Assembly: GCF_051014445.1 (NCBI RefSeq)
Contig: NC_135136.1
Location: forward strand, 11,054,001-11,118,000
Direction: 5' to 3'
DNA: 64,000 nt
Source: Colletes latitarsis
Taxonomy: Eukaryota > Arthropoda > Insecta > Hymenoptera > Colletidae
Both the position numbers and the translations under genes were made by a program. The notes under the pieces were generated by a model. That model was not told the origin of the DNA. It searched no databases and saw only the letters and a program-made list of their open reading frames with translations. Of this stretch, positions 52,352-63,971 are shown one piece after another. Position 1 is the stretch's first letter; each line of letters opens with the position of its first letter.

Positions 52352-55260
52352 TCAGTGTGGTACCACATTACTACGTGATCCAAACCAGTCGAAGCCCAGG
52401 ATCTGGCCAACAAGTATGAGAAATATGCGAAAGCAGGAGCCTATTGAGGGCAAGTCACAAACCTAACCCAGACATAACATGCGTTATCCTCTAAAATATT
52501 TATCGAGACCAGGTTGAATTGACTGTTTCAGTGTGGTACCACATTACTACGTGATCCAAACCAGTGCAAGCCCAGGATCTGGCCAACAAGAATGAAAAAT
52601 ATGCGAAAGTATGAGCCTGATGAGAGCAAATCCCAGACCTAACCTTGACCTAACATGCGTTATCGTCTAAAATATTGGTCGAGGTCAGATTTAATCAAAA
52701 GTTTCAGTGTGGCACAACATAACTACGTGATCCAAACCAGAAAACGCCAAGGATCTGGCCAACAAGTATGAGAGATATGCGAAAGTATGAGCCTCATGAG
52801 GGCAAATCACACACCTAACCCAGACCTAACATGCGTTATCCTCTAAAATATTTATCGAGATCAGGTTCAATTGACTGTTTCAGTGTGGTACCACATTACC
52901 ACGTGAGCCAAACCAGAAAATACCCAGATTCTGTTCAACAAGAATGAGAAATATGCGAAAGTATGAGCCTGATGAGAGCAAATCCCAGACGTAACCTAGA
53001 CCTAACATGCGTTATCCTCTAAAATATTGATCGAAACCAGGTTTAATGGTCTGTTTCAGTGTGGTACCAAATTACCACGTGATCCAAACCAGAAAAAACC
53101 CAGATTCTGTTCAACAAGTATGTGAAGAATGCGATAGTATGAGTCTGATGAGGGCAAATCCCAGGCCTAACCTAGACCTAACATGCGTTATCCTCTAAAA
53201 TATTGATCGAAACCAGGTTTAATGGACTGTTTCAGTGTGGTACCACATTTCAACGTGATCCAAACCAGAAAAAAACCCTCGACCAGGTCAACATGTATGT
53301 TAAAACTGCGATAGTATGACCCTGATGAGGGTAAATCCCAGACCTAACCTAGACCTAACATACGCTATCCTCTAAAATATTGATCGAAACCTGGTTTAAT
53401 CGACTGTTTCAGCGTGGTACCACATTACTATGTGATCGAAACCAGAGAAAACCCAGGATCTGTTCAAGAAGTATGTGAAGAATGCGAAAGTATAAGTCTG
53501 ATGAGGGCAAATCCCAGGCCTAACCTAGACCTAACATGCGTTATCCTCTATAATATTGGTCGAGGTCAGGTTTAATCAAAAGTTTCAGTGTGGCACAGCA
53601 TAACTACGTGATCCAAACTAGAAAACGCCAAGGATCTGGCCAACTAGTATGAGAGATATGCGAAAGTATGAGCCTCATGAGGGCAAATCACACATCTAAC
53701 CCAGACCTAACATGCGTTATCCTCTAAAATATTTATCGAGTCCAGGTTGAAATGACTGTTTCAGAGTGGTACCACATTACCACGTGATCCAAACCAGTGA
53801 AAGCCCAGGATCTGGCCAACAGGAATGAGAAATATGCGAAAGTACGAGCCTGATGAGAGCAAATCCCAGACCTAACCTTGACCTAACATGCGTTATCGTC
53901 TAAAATATTGGACCAGGTCAGGTTTAATCAAAAGTTTCAGTGTAGTATCACATAACTACGTGATCCAATCCAGAAAAAGGCCAAGGATCTGGCCAACAAG
54001 TATGAGAAATATGCGAAAGTATGAGCCTCATGAGGGCAAATCACAAACCTAACCCAGACCTAACATGTGTTATACTGTAAAATATTTATCGAGACCAGGT
54101 TGAATTGACTGTTTCAGTGTGGTACCACATTACTAAGTGGTGCAGACCAGTGCAAGCCCAGGATCTGGCCAACAAGAATGAGAAATATGTGAAAGTATGA
54201 GCCTGATGAGAGCAAATCCCAGACCTAACCTTGACCTAACATGTGGTATCGTCTAAAATATTGGTCGAGGTCACGTTTAATCAAAAGTTTCAGTGTGGCA
54301 CAACATAACTACGTGATCCAAACTAGTAAACGCCAAGGATCTGGCCAACAAGTATGAGAGATATGCGAAAGTATGAGCCTCATGAGGGCAAATCACACAC
54401 CTATCACAGACCTAACATGCGTTATGCACTAAAATATGTTTCGAGACCAGGTTGAATTGACTGTTTCAGTGAGGAACCACATTACTTCGTGATCCAAACC
54501 AGTGAAAGCCCAGGATCTGGCCAACAAGTATGTGAAGAATGCGAAAGTATGAGTCTGATGAGGGCAAATCCCAGGCCTAACCTAAACCTAACATGCGTTA
54601 TCCTTTAAAATATTGATCGAAACCAGGTTGTATTGCCTGTTTCAGTGTGGTACCACATTTCAACGTGATCCAAACCAGAAAAATTACCCTCGACCAGGTC
54701 AACATGTATGTTAAAACTGCGAAAGTATGACCCTAATGAGGGCAAATCCCAGACCTAACTTAGACCTAACATGCGCTATCCTCTAAAATATTGATCGAAA
54801 CTGGGTTTAATCGACTGTTTCAGTGTGGTACCACACTACTATGTGATCCAAGCCTGAAAAAACCCAGGATCTGTTCAAGAAGTATGTGAAGAATGCGAAA
54901 GTATGAGACTGATGAGGGCAAATCCCAGACCTAATCCAGACCTAACATGCGTTATCCTCTAAAATATTGATCGAAACCAGGTTTAATGGACTGTTTCAGT
55001 GTGGTACCACATTTCATCGTGAGCCAAACCAGAAAAGAACCCTCGACCAGGTCAACATGTATGTTAAAACTGCGATAGTATGACCCTGATGAGGGCAAAT
55101 CCCAGACCTAATCCAGACCTAACATGCGTTATCGTCTAATATATTGATCGAGACCAGGTTTAGTCGACTGTTTCAGTGTGGTACCACATTACTACGTGAT
55201 CCAAACCAGTCGAAGCCCAGGATCTGGCCAACTAGTATGAGAAATATGCGAAAGCATGAG
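52352..55260 (+). repeat. Tandem block, copy B (five monomers shorter)
   Basis: 52352-54834 repeats 48660-51142, and 54834-55260 repeats about 52010-52440 (CACACTACTA at 52011 and 54832, offset 2821 bp). The two offsets differ by 871 bp, which is five monomers lost in copy B or gained in copy A. Confidence 0.83.
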
Positions 55261-56839
55261 CCTATTGAGGGGCAAGTCACAAACCTAACCCAGACCTAAC
55301 ATGCCTTATCCTCTAAAATATTGATCAAGACCAGGTTTAATGGTCTGTTTCAGTGTGCTACCACATTACCACGTGATCCAAACCAGAAAAGATTCTGTTC
55401 AACAAGTTGTGAAGAATGCGATAGTATGAGTCTGTTGAGGGCAAATCCCAGGCCTAACCTAGACCTAACATGCGTTATCCTCTAAAATATTGATCGAAAC
55501 CAGGTTTAATGGACTGTTTCAGTGTGGTACCACATTTCATCGTGAGCCAAACCAGAAAAGAACCCTCGACCAGGTCAACATGTATGTTATAACCGCGATA
55601 GTATGACCCTGATGAGGGCAAATCCCAGACCTAACCTAGACCTAACATGCGCTATCCTCTAAAATATTGATCGAAAACTGGTTTAATCGACTGTTTCAGC
55701 GTGGTACCACATTACTATGTGATCGAAACCAGTGAAAACCCAGGATCTGTTCAAGAAGTATGTGAAGAATGCGAAAGTATGAGCCTCATGAGGGCAAATC
55801 ACAAACCTAACCCAGACCTAACATGTGTTATACTCTAAAATATTTATCGGGACCAGGTTGAATTGACTGTTTCAGTGTGGTACCACATTACTACGTGGTG
55901 CAGACCAGTGCAAGCCCAGGATCTGGCCAACAAGTACGAGAAATATGCGAAAGTATGAGCCTCATGAGGGTAAATCACACACCTATCACAGACCTAACAT
56001 GCGTTATCCTCTAAAATATGTTTCGAGACCAGGTTGAATTGACTGTTTCAGTGAGGTACCACATTACTTCGTGATCCAAACCAGTGAAAGCCCAAGATCT
56101 GGCCAACAAGAATGAGAAATATGCGAAAGTATGAGCCTGATGAGAGCAAATCCCAGACCTAACCTAGACCTAACATGCGTTATCCTCTAAAATATTGATC
56201 AAAACCGGGTTTAATGGACTGTTTCAGTGTGGTACCACATTACCACCTGATCCAAACCAGAAAAAACCCAGATTCTGTTCCACAAGTATGTGAAGAATGC
56301 GAAAGTATGAGTCTGATGAGGGCAAATCCCAGGCCTAACCTAGACCTAACATGCGTTATCCTCTAAAATATTGATCGAAACCAGGTTATATTGACTGTTT
56401 CAGTGTGGTACTACATTTCAACGTGTTCCAAACCAGAAAAATACCCTCGACCAGGTCAACATGTATGTTAAAACTGCGAAAGTATGACCCTGATGAGGGC
56501 AAATCCCAGACCTAACTTAGACCTAACATGCGCTATCCTCTAAAATGTTGATCGAAACTGGGTTTAATCGAATGTTTCAGTGTGGTACCACATTACTACG
56601 TGGTGCAAACCAGTGAAATCCCAGGATCTGGCCTGCAAGTATGAGAAATATGCGAAAGTATGAGCCTCATGAGGGCAAATCCCAGACCTAACCATGACCT
56701 AACACGCGTTATCGTCTAAAATATTGGTTGACGTCAGGTTTAATCAAATGTTTCGGTGTGGTATCACACTACTATGTGATCCAAACCAGAAAAAACCCAG
56801 GATCTGTTCAAGAAGTATGTGAAGAATGCGAAAGTATGA

Positions 56840-58402
56840 GCCTGATGAGAGCAAATCCCCGACCTAACATAGACCTAACATGCGTTATCCGCTAAAAGAT
56901 TGATCGAGTCGAGGTTTAGTCGACTGTTTCAGTGTGGTACCGCATTACTACGTGATCAAAACCAGTGGAAGCCCAGGATCTGGCGAACAAGTATGAGAAA
57001 TATGCGAAAGTATGGGCCAGATGATTGCAAATACTAGAACTATACCAGACATAACCGGCGTTATCCTCTAAAATATTAATCGCAACCTGGTTTAATTGAC
57101 AGTTTCGGTGTGGTACCACATTACTACGAGATCCAAATCAGGAAAAGCCCAGGATCTGGCCAACAAGTATGCGAAAAATGCGAAAGTATGGGCCAGATGA
57201 TTGCAAATACTAGAACTATACCAGACATAACCGGCGTTATCCTCTAAAATATTAATCGGAGCCAGGTATAATTGTCTGTCTCAGTGTAGTACCACATTAC
57301 TACGAGATGCAAATCAGAAAAGCCCAGGATCTGGCCAACAAGTATGCGAAAAATGCGAAAGTATGATTCAGATGATTGCAAATACCAGACCTAACCCAGA
57401 CATAACCGGCGTTATCCTCTAAAATATTAATCGGAACCAGGTTTAATTGACAGTTTCGGTGTGGTACCACATTACTATGTGATCCAATCCAGAGAAAACC
57501 CAGGATCTGGCCATTCAAGTGTGCGAAAAATGCGAAAGTATGAGCCAGATGATTGCAAATACGAGACATAACCCAGACATAACCAGCGTTATCCTCTAAA
57601 ATATTAATCGCAACCAGGTTTAGTTGACTGTTTCTGTGTGGTACCACATTACTACGTAATCCCAATCAGAAAAAACCGAGGATACAGACAACAAGTATGC
57701 GAAAAATGCGAAAGTATGAGCTAGATGATGGCAAATACCAGACCTAACCCAGACATAACCGGCGTTATCCTCTAAAATATTAATCGCAACCAGGTTTAAT
57801 TGACAGTTTCGGTGCGGTACCACATTACTACGTAATCCTAACGGGAAAAAACCAGGTTCTGGCAATTCAAGTATGCGAAGAATGCGAAAGTATGAGTCAG
57901 ATGATGGCAAATACCAGACCTAACCCAGGCATAACCGGTGTTTCCCCTTAAAATAGTGATCGAAACCAGCTTTAATTGGCTGTTTCGGTTTGGTACCACA
58001 TTACTACGCGATCCAAATCAGCAAGAGCCCAGGATCTGGCCATTCAAGTATGCGAAAAATGCGAAAGTATGAGTTAGATGATGGCAATTACCAGACCTAA
58101 CCCAGACATAACAAGCGTTATCCTCTAAAATATTAATCGGAACCAGGTTTAATTGACTGTTTCGGTGTGGTACCACATTACTATGTGATCCAAACCAGAG
58201 AAAACCCAGGATCTGGCCATTCAAGTGTGCGAAAAATGCGAAAGTATGAGCCAGATGATTGCAAATACGAGACCTAACCCAGACATAACCAGCGTTATCC
58301 TCTAAAATATTAATCGGAACCAGGTTTAATTGACAGTTTCGGTGTGGTACCACATTACTACGTAATCCTAACGGGAAAAAGCCCAGGTTCTGGCCATTCG
58401 AG
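56840..58402 (+). repeat. Distinct satellite subtype next to element 3
   Basis: From about 56990 the monomers carry GATGATTGCAAATAC or GATGATGGCAAATACC in place of GATGAGGGCAAATCC. They also carry CATAACCGGCGTTATCC or CATAACCAGCG in place of the CCTAACATGCG form, with GGTGTGGTACC after TTTC. 56840-57140 is nearly identical to about 51558-51860 (offset 5282 bp, 30 monomers), where single monomers of the same subtype occur. Long minus-strand open frames here (57300-57665, 57620-57910) are runs of this subtype and not genes. Confidence 0.8.
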
Positions 58403-58429
58403 TTTTTTTTTTTTTTTTTTTTTTTTTTT

Positions 58430-58945
58430 GTCGTGGGGAAAATCTTCGAAAGACTCCCTCCCACCTCCTTGGGGAGAGGTGGGAGGGGTGTGTGGGATTC
58501 TCCGCGCCCGTACAACGACAGGCGCGGGACCTACCCACTAAAAACCCCACGGTGACCCTTCGGCACGCTTTGGGAGGATACCGGGAATCGCTCGAAGCAT
58601 TCTTCCGGTATCCTCCCCGTGCCCGCGCTTTCGCGCCCATCCCCCGGGGGGACAATCGGTCCCCCCAGTAGACACACTGCCTCATAGCGGCGGGACGGGG
58701 CCACTCCATCACGCCGCTATCCGTCCCGGGGCCGCGTTTAGTGGCGGCTGCGAGCCCCAACTCGCAGCCGCCCGCGACCCCGTTTCCACCCCTCGGCGGC
58801 CGGGCGTTCATGGCCGCACCAGACCGCCGAGGGTGCCTCCCCTTGCGTCGGACCGGTAGGGGGAGGCACTTCTACCCCCAACCGGTCCGACCCGGCGCCG
58901 CCTGGCGGGAGGAGGGTCCCCTCAGGACACCTCTCCCAGCCTAGG
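58430..58945 (-). other. Element 3 3' UTR, structured, with pseudoknot candidate
   Basis: It is homologous to 43976-44491. On the minus strand stem A uses 58889-58881 with 58857-58849, and stem B uses 58869-58860 with 58842-58833, the same interleaved order as in element 2b. The GGCGGCTGCGAG/CTCGCAGCCGCC stem is perfect here where element 2b has a G-U pair. The 11-bp hairpin immediately before the poly-A is also kept. Confidence 0.78.
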
Positions 58946-61900
58946 TCATCCGCCACGCCGAGGCGGCCGCCCGCGACGCCTCGCGACCGGGCGACGACCT
59001 CGGGCCACCGCACGAGCGCGAGCTTCAGCGCGCCGCTGAAGCTCGCGCTCCCTCCCCGCGGCCTCCTTCTGCAACATTACGTTCTCGCAGAAGGAGGCCA
59101 CGGCCCTCCACTTCTCCTCGCTGCCGAGCATGGCGCGCACCACGCCCGGCAGCGAGACATCCCGCCCGACGACGCCGACCAGGACACGGCGCTCCCCCTC
59201 CCACGCGGGGCATACCTCCAGGGTATGATCCGCCGTGTCCTGCTCAGCGTCGCAGTGGCAGCAACGCGCCGTCGGCTCCTTCCCTATCCGGCACAGGTAT
59301 CTTCCGAAGCTGCCATGCCCGGAAAACACCTGTGCCAGCCGGTAGGTGAGGCTGCCATGGCCTCTGTCCAGCCACTCCTTCAGGTGTGGCCGAACAGCCC
59401 CGCGGTTGGCAGCGCCAGCCGCTCCTGCCACGCAAGCAACACGGACTGCCGGGCCTGGCGCTTCAAATCGCCCCAAGCAGGTCCTGCCCGCCCGGGACCG
59501 CCCCCACCCCCGCGCGACGGTCGACGCGGTGCCGGTACATCACCGCGTGCGACCGCGCGAGCAGGTCCATGGGCGGCATCCCCGCTAGAACCGTCGCCGC
59601 CTCATGTGACATGGTCCGATACCCGCGGACGACCCTGAGCGCTATGCGCCTCTGCACCCGACGCAGCATAGTCATGCTGCGCCGGGAGGCAGCCAGGTCG
59701 TCCGCCCAGACGGGGGCCCCGTATAGGGCCTCCGACTGGACCATTGCCACATAGAGGCGACGAACTCGGCCCGCCGGGCCCCCCAGGTTGGGCAGGATCC
59801 GGCCCAGAGCCGCAACCATCCTTTCCAACCGGGGGACCAGGCAGCGGAAATGCTCCTCGAAACGCCAGTGGCTATCGAGGATCAGCCCTAGATACCTGAT
59901 CCGGGGCTTCACCTCGATGTCAGCCCCACCCACCCGGATCAGAGGGGGTGGCGGATCCTGCCGAGGTGAATGAAACGCAATCACCTCGGTCTTATGGACC
60001 GCCACCGTCATCCCCATCCCCCTGATCCGGTCGACGACGCGTTGCGACCCCTCCTCCGCGCGACGCATGGCCCTCCCCCAGTGCGCCCCGACGGCCAGCA
60101 CCAGTGTGTCATCCGCATAACACACCGTGCTGACGCCGTCGGGGAGGCCGGCCCGCAACACCGAGTCGTACGCGATGTTCCACAGGAGTGGCCCGAGGAC
60201 CGACCCCTGCGGAACACCGCAGTACACCTCCCTCCGCATATCACCATCCCGGCCCGGATACTCGATCCACCTGCCGCGGAGATAATCCCCGACGACCGCC
60301 CTGAGACAAGGGGGGACTCGATGATATTCGAGTCCCCTCCTTATCTCTTCCCAGGGGAGTGTGTTAAAAGCATTGGCAATATCCAAGGATATTGCCAATG
60401 CCACCCCTCCCCGGGAGACGGCCGCCTCCGAGAGGGCCCTCACACGACCTATCGCGTCGATAGTCGATCGGCCCCCCCGGAAACCGAACTGGCAGTCGGC
60501 CAGACCGGGATCACCCCGCGACAGGTGCTCGACGAGGCGGGCAGCAATCACACGCTCGAAGAGCTTGCCCACCTCGTCGAGGAGACAAATGGGCCGGTAT
60601 GCGGAGGGAGACTCCGCGGGCCGACCCTCCTTCCGGAGGAGGACCATCCTCGCCACCTTCCAACTGGGGGGGAATCGCCCGTCCCTCAGGCAGCGGTCGA
60701 ACAACCGCCTGAGGTCGGCCCCAGGGACGCCCTGGGTCAAGACCCAAACCCGGCCGGGCACACCATCCGGACCCGGGGCCGTGTTACGAACCCCGAGCCG
60801 TCTGATGGCCGCTGCCAGCTCCTCCTGCGTGACCCCCAGCTCGGCCGTCCACTCCACTGGGACAGCCGCCGCCGCCGGAGGACGCGGTCCCCTCTCCCCA
60901 ATTGGGAAGAGTGTATTGACCACGTCCTCCAGCAGCCGGGGGTCAAGACCCTCGGTGACGGGGGGCGCCCACGGGCGGAGCTTATTCAGCACCACCTTAT
61001 ATGGGCGCCCCCATGGATCGTCATCAAGGGTCTGGAGGAGCTCCTTCCATGCCTGGGTCTTGGCCCGTTTGATGGCGACCTGCAGAGCAACCCGCGCCAC
61101 GCGGTATGCTCCATACAGGTCATCAGCTGCCCTCGCTCGCGCCACGCCGTCGCCTGTACGTTGACGACGGCGCGCGCGGGTGTACTGGCGTCGGGCGCGG
61201 ACAGTCGCGACTCGCAACTCCGCGATCGCGTCCGACCACCAGTACACCGCCCGGCGAGGAGAAGCCCGCCCGACCCGAGGCATCCCCGCGTCGCAAATAG
61301 CCGCGACCAATGCTCCGAGCCGGGCGACCTCCTCCTCTATGCTCGGCAACTCGGCCGCTCCCTGCGGCCAGGTTGCAGCGAGGGCAGCTGCCATCAGGGC
61401 GTCCTTGTCCAGGCGCCGAAGCGCCCAGCGGCGTGGTGGGGTGCCACGCAGGCGGCCGTGTCGGGATGCACTCGCGGCGGCAGAGACCTCCATCCGGATG
61501 TACCGGTGATCGGAGAGTGTCTCTGCCCCCGCGACCACGTGCCAACCCGACACCATGCGCACGGCGTTGGGGGTCGCGAATCCAACATCCACGATGGACC
61601 CCCCATATCGCCGCACGCATGTGTGCTCCGACCCCCGGTTCAATACCCGGAGGTCGAGCCCCGCCGCCCAATCGCCCAGGATCCCGCCGCGAACGGAGGT
61701 CCTGGGGGATCCCCAAGCCACCGACTTGGCATTAAAATCCCCCAGGACCAGCACCGGCCGGGCCGCGTAGCGCTGCACGCTTGCCGCGACCTCGGCCAAG
61801 TACAGCTCGAACGCAGCGTGACCGCTACGGGGCGAAATGTAGCACCCCACCACAGCGACTCCCCCCCAGTCCACGGCGACGAATCCCCGACCGCGCTCCA

Positions 61901-62092
61901 ACAAGGAGAACGGTGGGGACCCGTCGCCCCCAAGCCGTCCGCGTCGCCCACCCAATGAGGGTGATCAGGGACGCGGTACGGCTCGGCGGCGACCGCCAGG
62001 CCAACCCCCCACTCCGCGAGGACTTGGGACATCAAGTCCTGTGCCGCGCGGCAGTGGTTGAGGTTGGCCTGGAGGAGGAGGCGGGGCGGCAT
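58946..62092 (-). pseudogene. Element 3 ORF2: APE endonuclease and reverse transcriptase, three small frame breaks
   Basis: ORF2 would nick the target and reverse transcribe the element RNA. The start is the ATG at 62092-62090, overlapping the ORF1 stop (TAATG); the product begins MPPRLLLQ, then NLNHCRAAQDLM and AAEPYRVP. A one-base loss in a G run near 61935 shifts the frame. An 830-residue frame then holds VVGCYISP, GDFNAK (about residue 72), SDH (about 148), the pre-RT motif DDDPWGRPYKVV, APGPDGVPG (about 392), GFRGGRSTIDAI, SLDIANAFN, GVPQGSVLGPLLWN and YADD (612-615). A one-base deletion near 59480 and a 16-nt deletion near 59396, both relative to element 2b, break the C-terminal part. 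This part ends with the CCHC(x8)H(x4)C knuckle and a basic tail. Total length is about 1049 codons, normal for the clade. Confidence 0.92.
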
Positions 62093-62094
62093 TA
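62090..62094 (-). promoter_or_regulatory. TAATG stop/start overlap between ORF1 and ORF2 of element 3
   Basis: On the minus strand ORF1 ends in TAA at 62094-62092 after residues EEAGAAIN, and the ORF2 ATG uses 62092-62090. This is the same 1-nt overlap as in element 1 and implies coupled translation of the two frames. Confidence 0.85.
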
Positions 62095-63971
62095 ATTAAT
62101 GGCCGCGCCAGCCTCCTCCCGGCCGTCCGTCCCCGTAGCATCATCCACCTCCATGGAGGACGATGCCACCGCCCTCGGCACCGGAGCCGGTGCAGCCCGC
62201 CTCTTCCTCTCCTTCCGGGAGGGGGGGGGGAGCACTTCTTGCTCCCCACCCTGTGATCGGCTGGCCTCCCCATGTCCGCACACAGCGGGCAGTGGGGGGC
62301 CGCCGAGCACTGGCTCGCACGGTGCTCTTTGGCACCGCAGCGGTAACACTGATCGCTGCGGTCCACCGGCGAGGTGCACCACTGCCTCACGTGCCCCAAT
62401 TCGAGGCAGCGGTGACACTGGAGCGGGCGCGGCGCGAGGATTTCCACTCGCGCCGAATCCCACCCCACCAACACCCTCCCGGAATCCGCCACCTTACGGG
62501 CGGCGGAGAGGGGGCACCGGGCCCACACCGACCCGAGGCCGGAGGGCGACCTGCGGATCTCTCCGATCCGCAGGTCCTCCACAGGACAGTCCCCCGCCCT
62601 CGCAAGGGCACGGGACACATCCTGTGCGCTGACCGAGTCGTCCAGCCCACAAACGCGCATCTCCGTGCACTTCGTGGGCCGGGCGACCCGGACACCTCGC
62701 TCGCCCAGCTGCTCCCGGAGCCTCTGGGCGAGACGATCCGCCTTCGCGCCGCCTTCTGCACCGGGGATCTCCAGCAAGAGACCCCCGGTCACGGCCCTCT
62801 TCGCCCTCACAGAGGCGATGCCCAGCTCTTCCAGGGAGATATTCTCCCTGGCGAGCCGCATCGCCTCCGCGAGGGTCAGGTCGCCCCCCTGCGCAACGGT
62901 CAGCGTCACCGCTACCGTTTTTGGGGGACGACCTGGTCGTGCCTTCCCGACCTTCGCGGCCTTTACCTTGGCCGCCGGCGGCGGAGGTGGAGGCTGCGGT
63001 TGCGAGGCCTTCCTCGCCGCCCGCTTCGCCTTCCGCCCCACCACCTCACTCCACGCCACCCCCCCTTGGGAGGGTGCTGTGGAGGACGCGACCACCGCGA
63101 CCACGGGTACACCACCCCCCTTGGGGGTCGCGACCCGGGGCCCTGGTGCCGCAACGCTGGGCGGAGCCTTCACTCCGCCCTTCTTTGCCTTCCCCGACTG
63201 TACCGGAACAGGTCGGGGAGGCACCGCCTTCCTGCTGACCGCTCTTCCGGCGAGGAGCTCCTCCCGGAAGACGGCCAGCTTGCCATCAATCATGTCCCCA
63301 ATCCTCCTCAGAAGATCGTCTTCTGAGGAGGACGGGGACTTCTTCACGGGCGGAGTGCGGGTGGAGGGGCCCGCGGTGCCCCGCACCACTGCCGCCGCAC
63401 TCCGCTTATTTACCTCCGCCGAGGGACGCGGCGGTGGAGGAAGAGGGAGGATGGGAGGGAGGGCCGCGCTGTTCCACAGCGCCACTGCCCTCCTCCTCCC
63501 CTGACGCTCCTCCTCCAACAGGAGCTGCAGACGGGCGTTCCGCCATCTGAGCTCCCGCGCCGCCTCCCTCATTTCCTCCGCCGCGGCCTCCAGGGCCTCC
63601 GCGCCACCGCTTTTCTGCCCCTTAAAGGCGCAGGCAGCGGCGACTTTCTCCACCCGCCTCAGGGACGAGGAGATCCTCTCCGATATCTCCTCGGTCACCT
63701 CGTCCCTGAGGCAACTCAGCCTCACCGACGGGCTCATCGCCCCGCCCACCTTGACGACGGCCTGCACCGTCCTCTTCCTCTTAGAGCCTATGTGGCTCGT
63801 GCTGGAGGTGAAGGACGAGACCGACGCCGTCTCGTCGTCCTCCTCCACCCTCCACGAAGCCGTACCTGGCGCTGAGTGGGGCGCGAGCGCCGCCACCCTA
63901 ACCCCAACCCCGTCTCCGTCCTCCCCAACCGACAAAACCCGCCCCATCCCCATTTTATTTTCTGTGTCCAT
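62092..63971 (-). pseudogene. Element 3 ORF1: gag-like protein with three zinc knuckles, one C-tract frameshift
   Basis: The chosen start at 63971 gives MDTENKMGMG; a second ATG follows seven codons later. The N-terminal 130 residues are acidic and Ser-rich. An Arg/Glu-rich likely coiled coil (MREAARELRWRNARLQLLLE) lies at about residues 135-170, followed by a Pro/Ala/Lys-rich linker. Next is the small conserved domain LTLAEAMRLARENISLEELG to GVRVARP and MRVCGLDDSVSAQDV. Knuckles lie at about residues 515-585: CHRCLELGHVRQWC, CYRCGAKEHRASQC, and CPLC with later H and C. At the C10 tract (minus strand of 62221-62230) the frame slips and would run 668 residues into ORF2. The frame ending at the TAATG is one base away. 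Element 1 supports the latter as the true C-terminus. Confidence 0.9.

Larger units (their letters stand above)
44512..58402 (+). repeat. Satellite array 3, about 79 monomers
   Basis: The same head-to-tail 176-bp satellite continues after element 2b in unchanged orientation. It is rich in variants rare or absent in array 1: GGTCGAGGTCAGGTTTAATC with AAAAGTTTCAGTG; ATGAAAGCAAAACCCC; TTATCGAGACCAGGTTGAATTG; and CACCTGATCC or CCACGTGATCC after the palindrome. Blocks are shared between distant parts of the array. No host gene is seen in the 13.9 kb. Confidence 0.97.

Noticed and set aside
1..58402. CENP-B box in the satellite
   Set aside because: I looked for the TTCG(N4)A(N2)CGGG core on both strands of the typical monomer and did not find it. 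This does not rule out a centromeric role by other means.
51634..58515. Minus-strand open frames up to 165 codons in the right-hand satellite
   Set aside because: They run through several monomers of the GATGATTGC subtype, and the longest also reads through the T tract and 3' UTR of element 3. They are reverse translations of the satellite.
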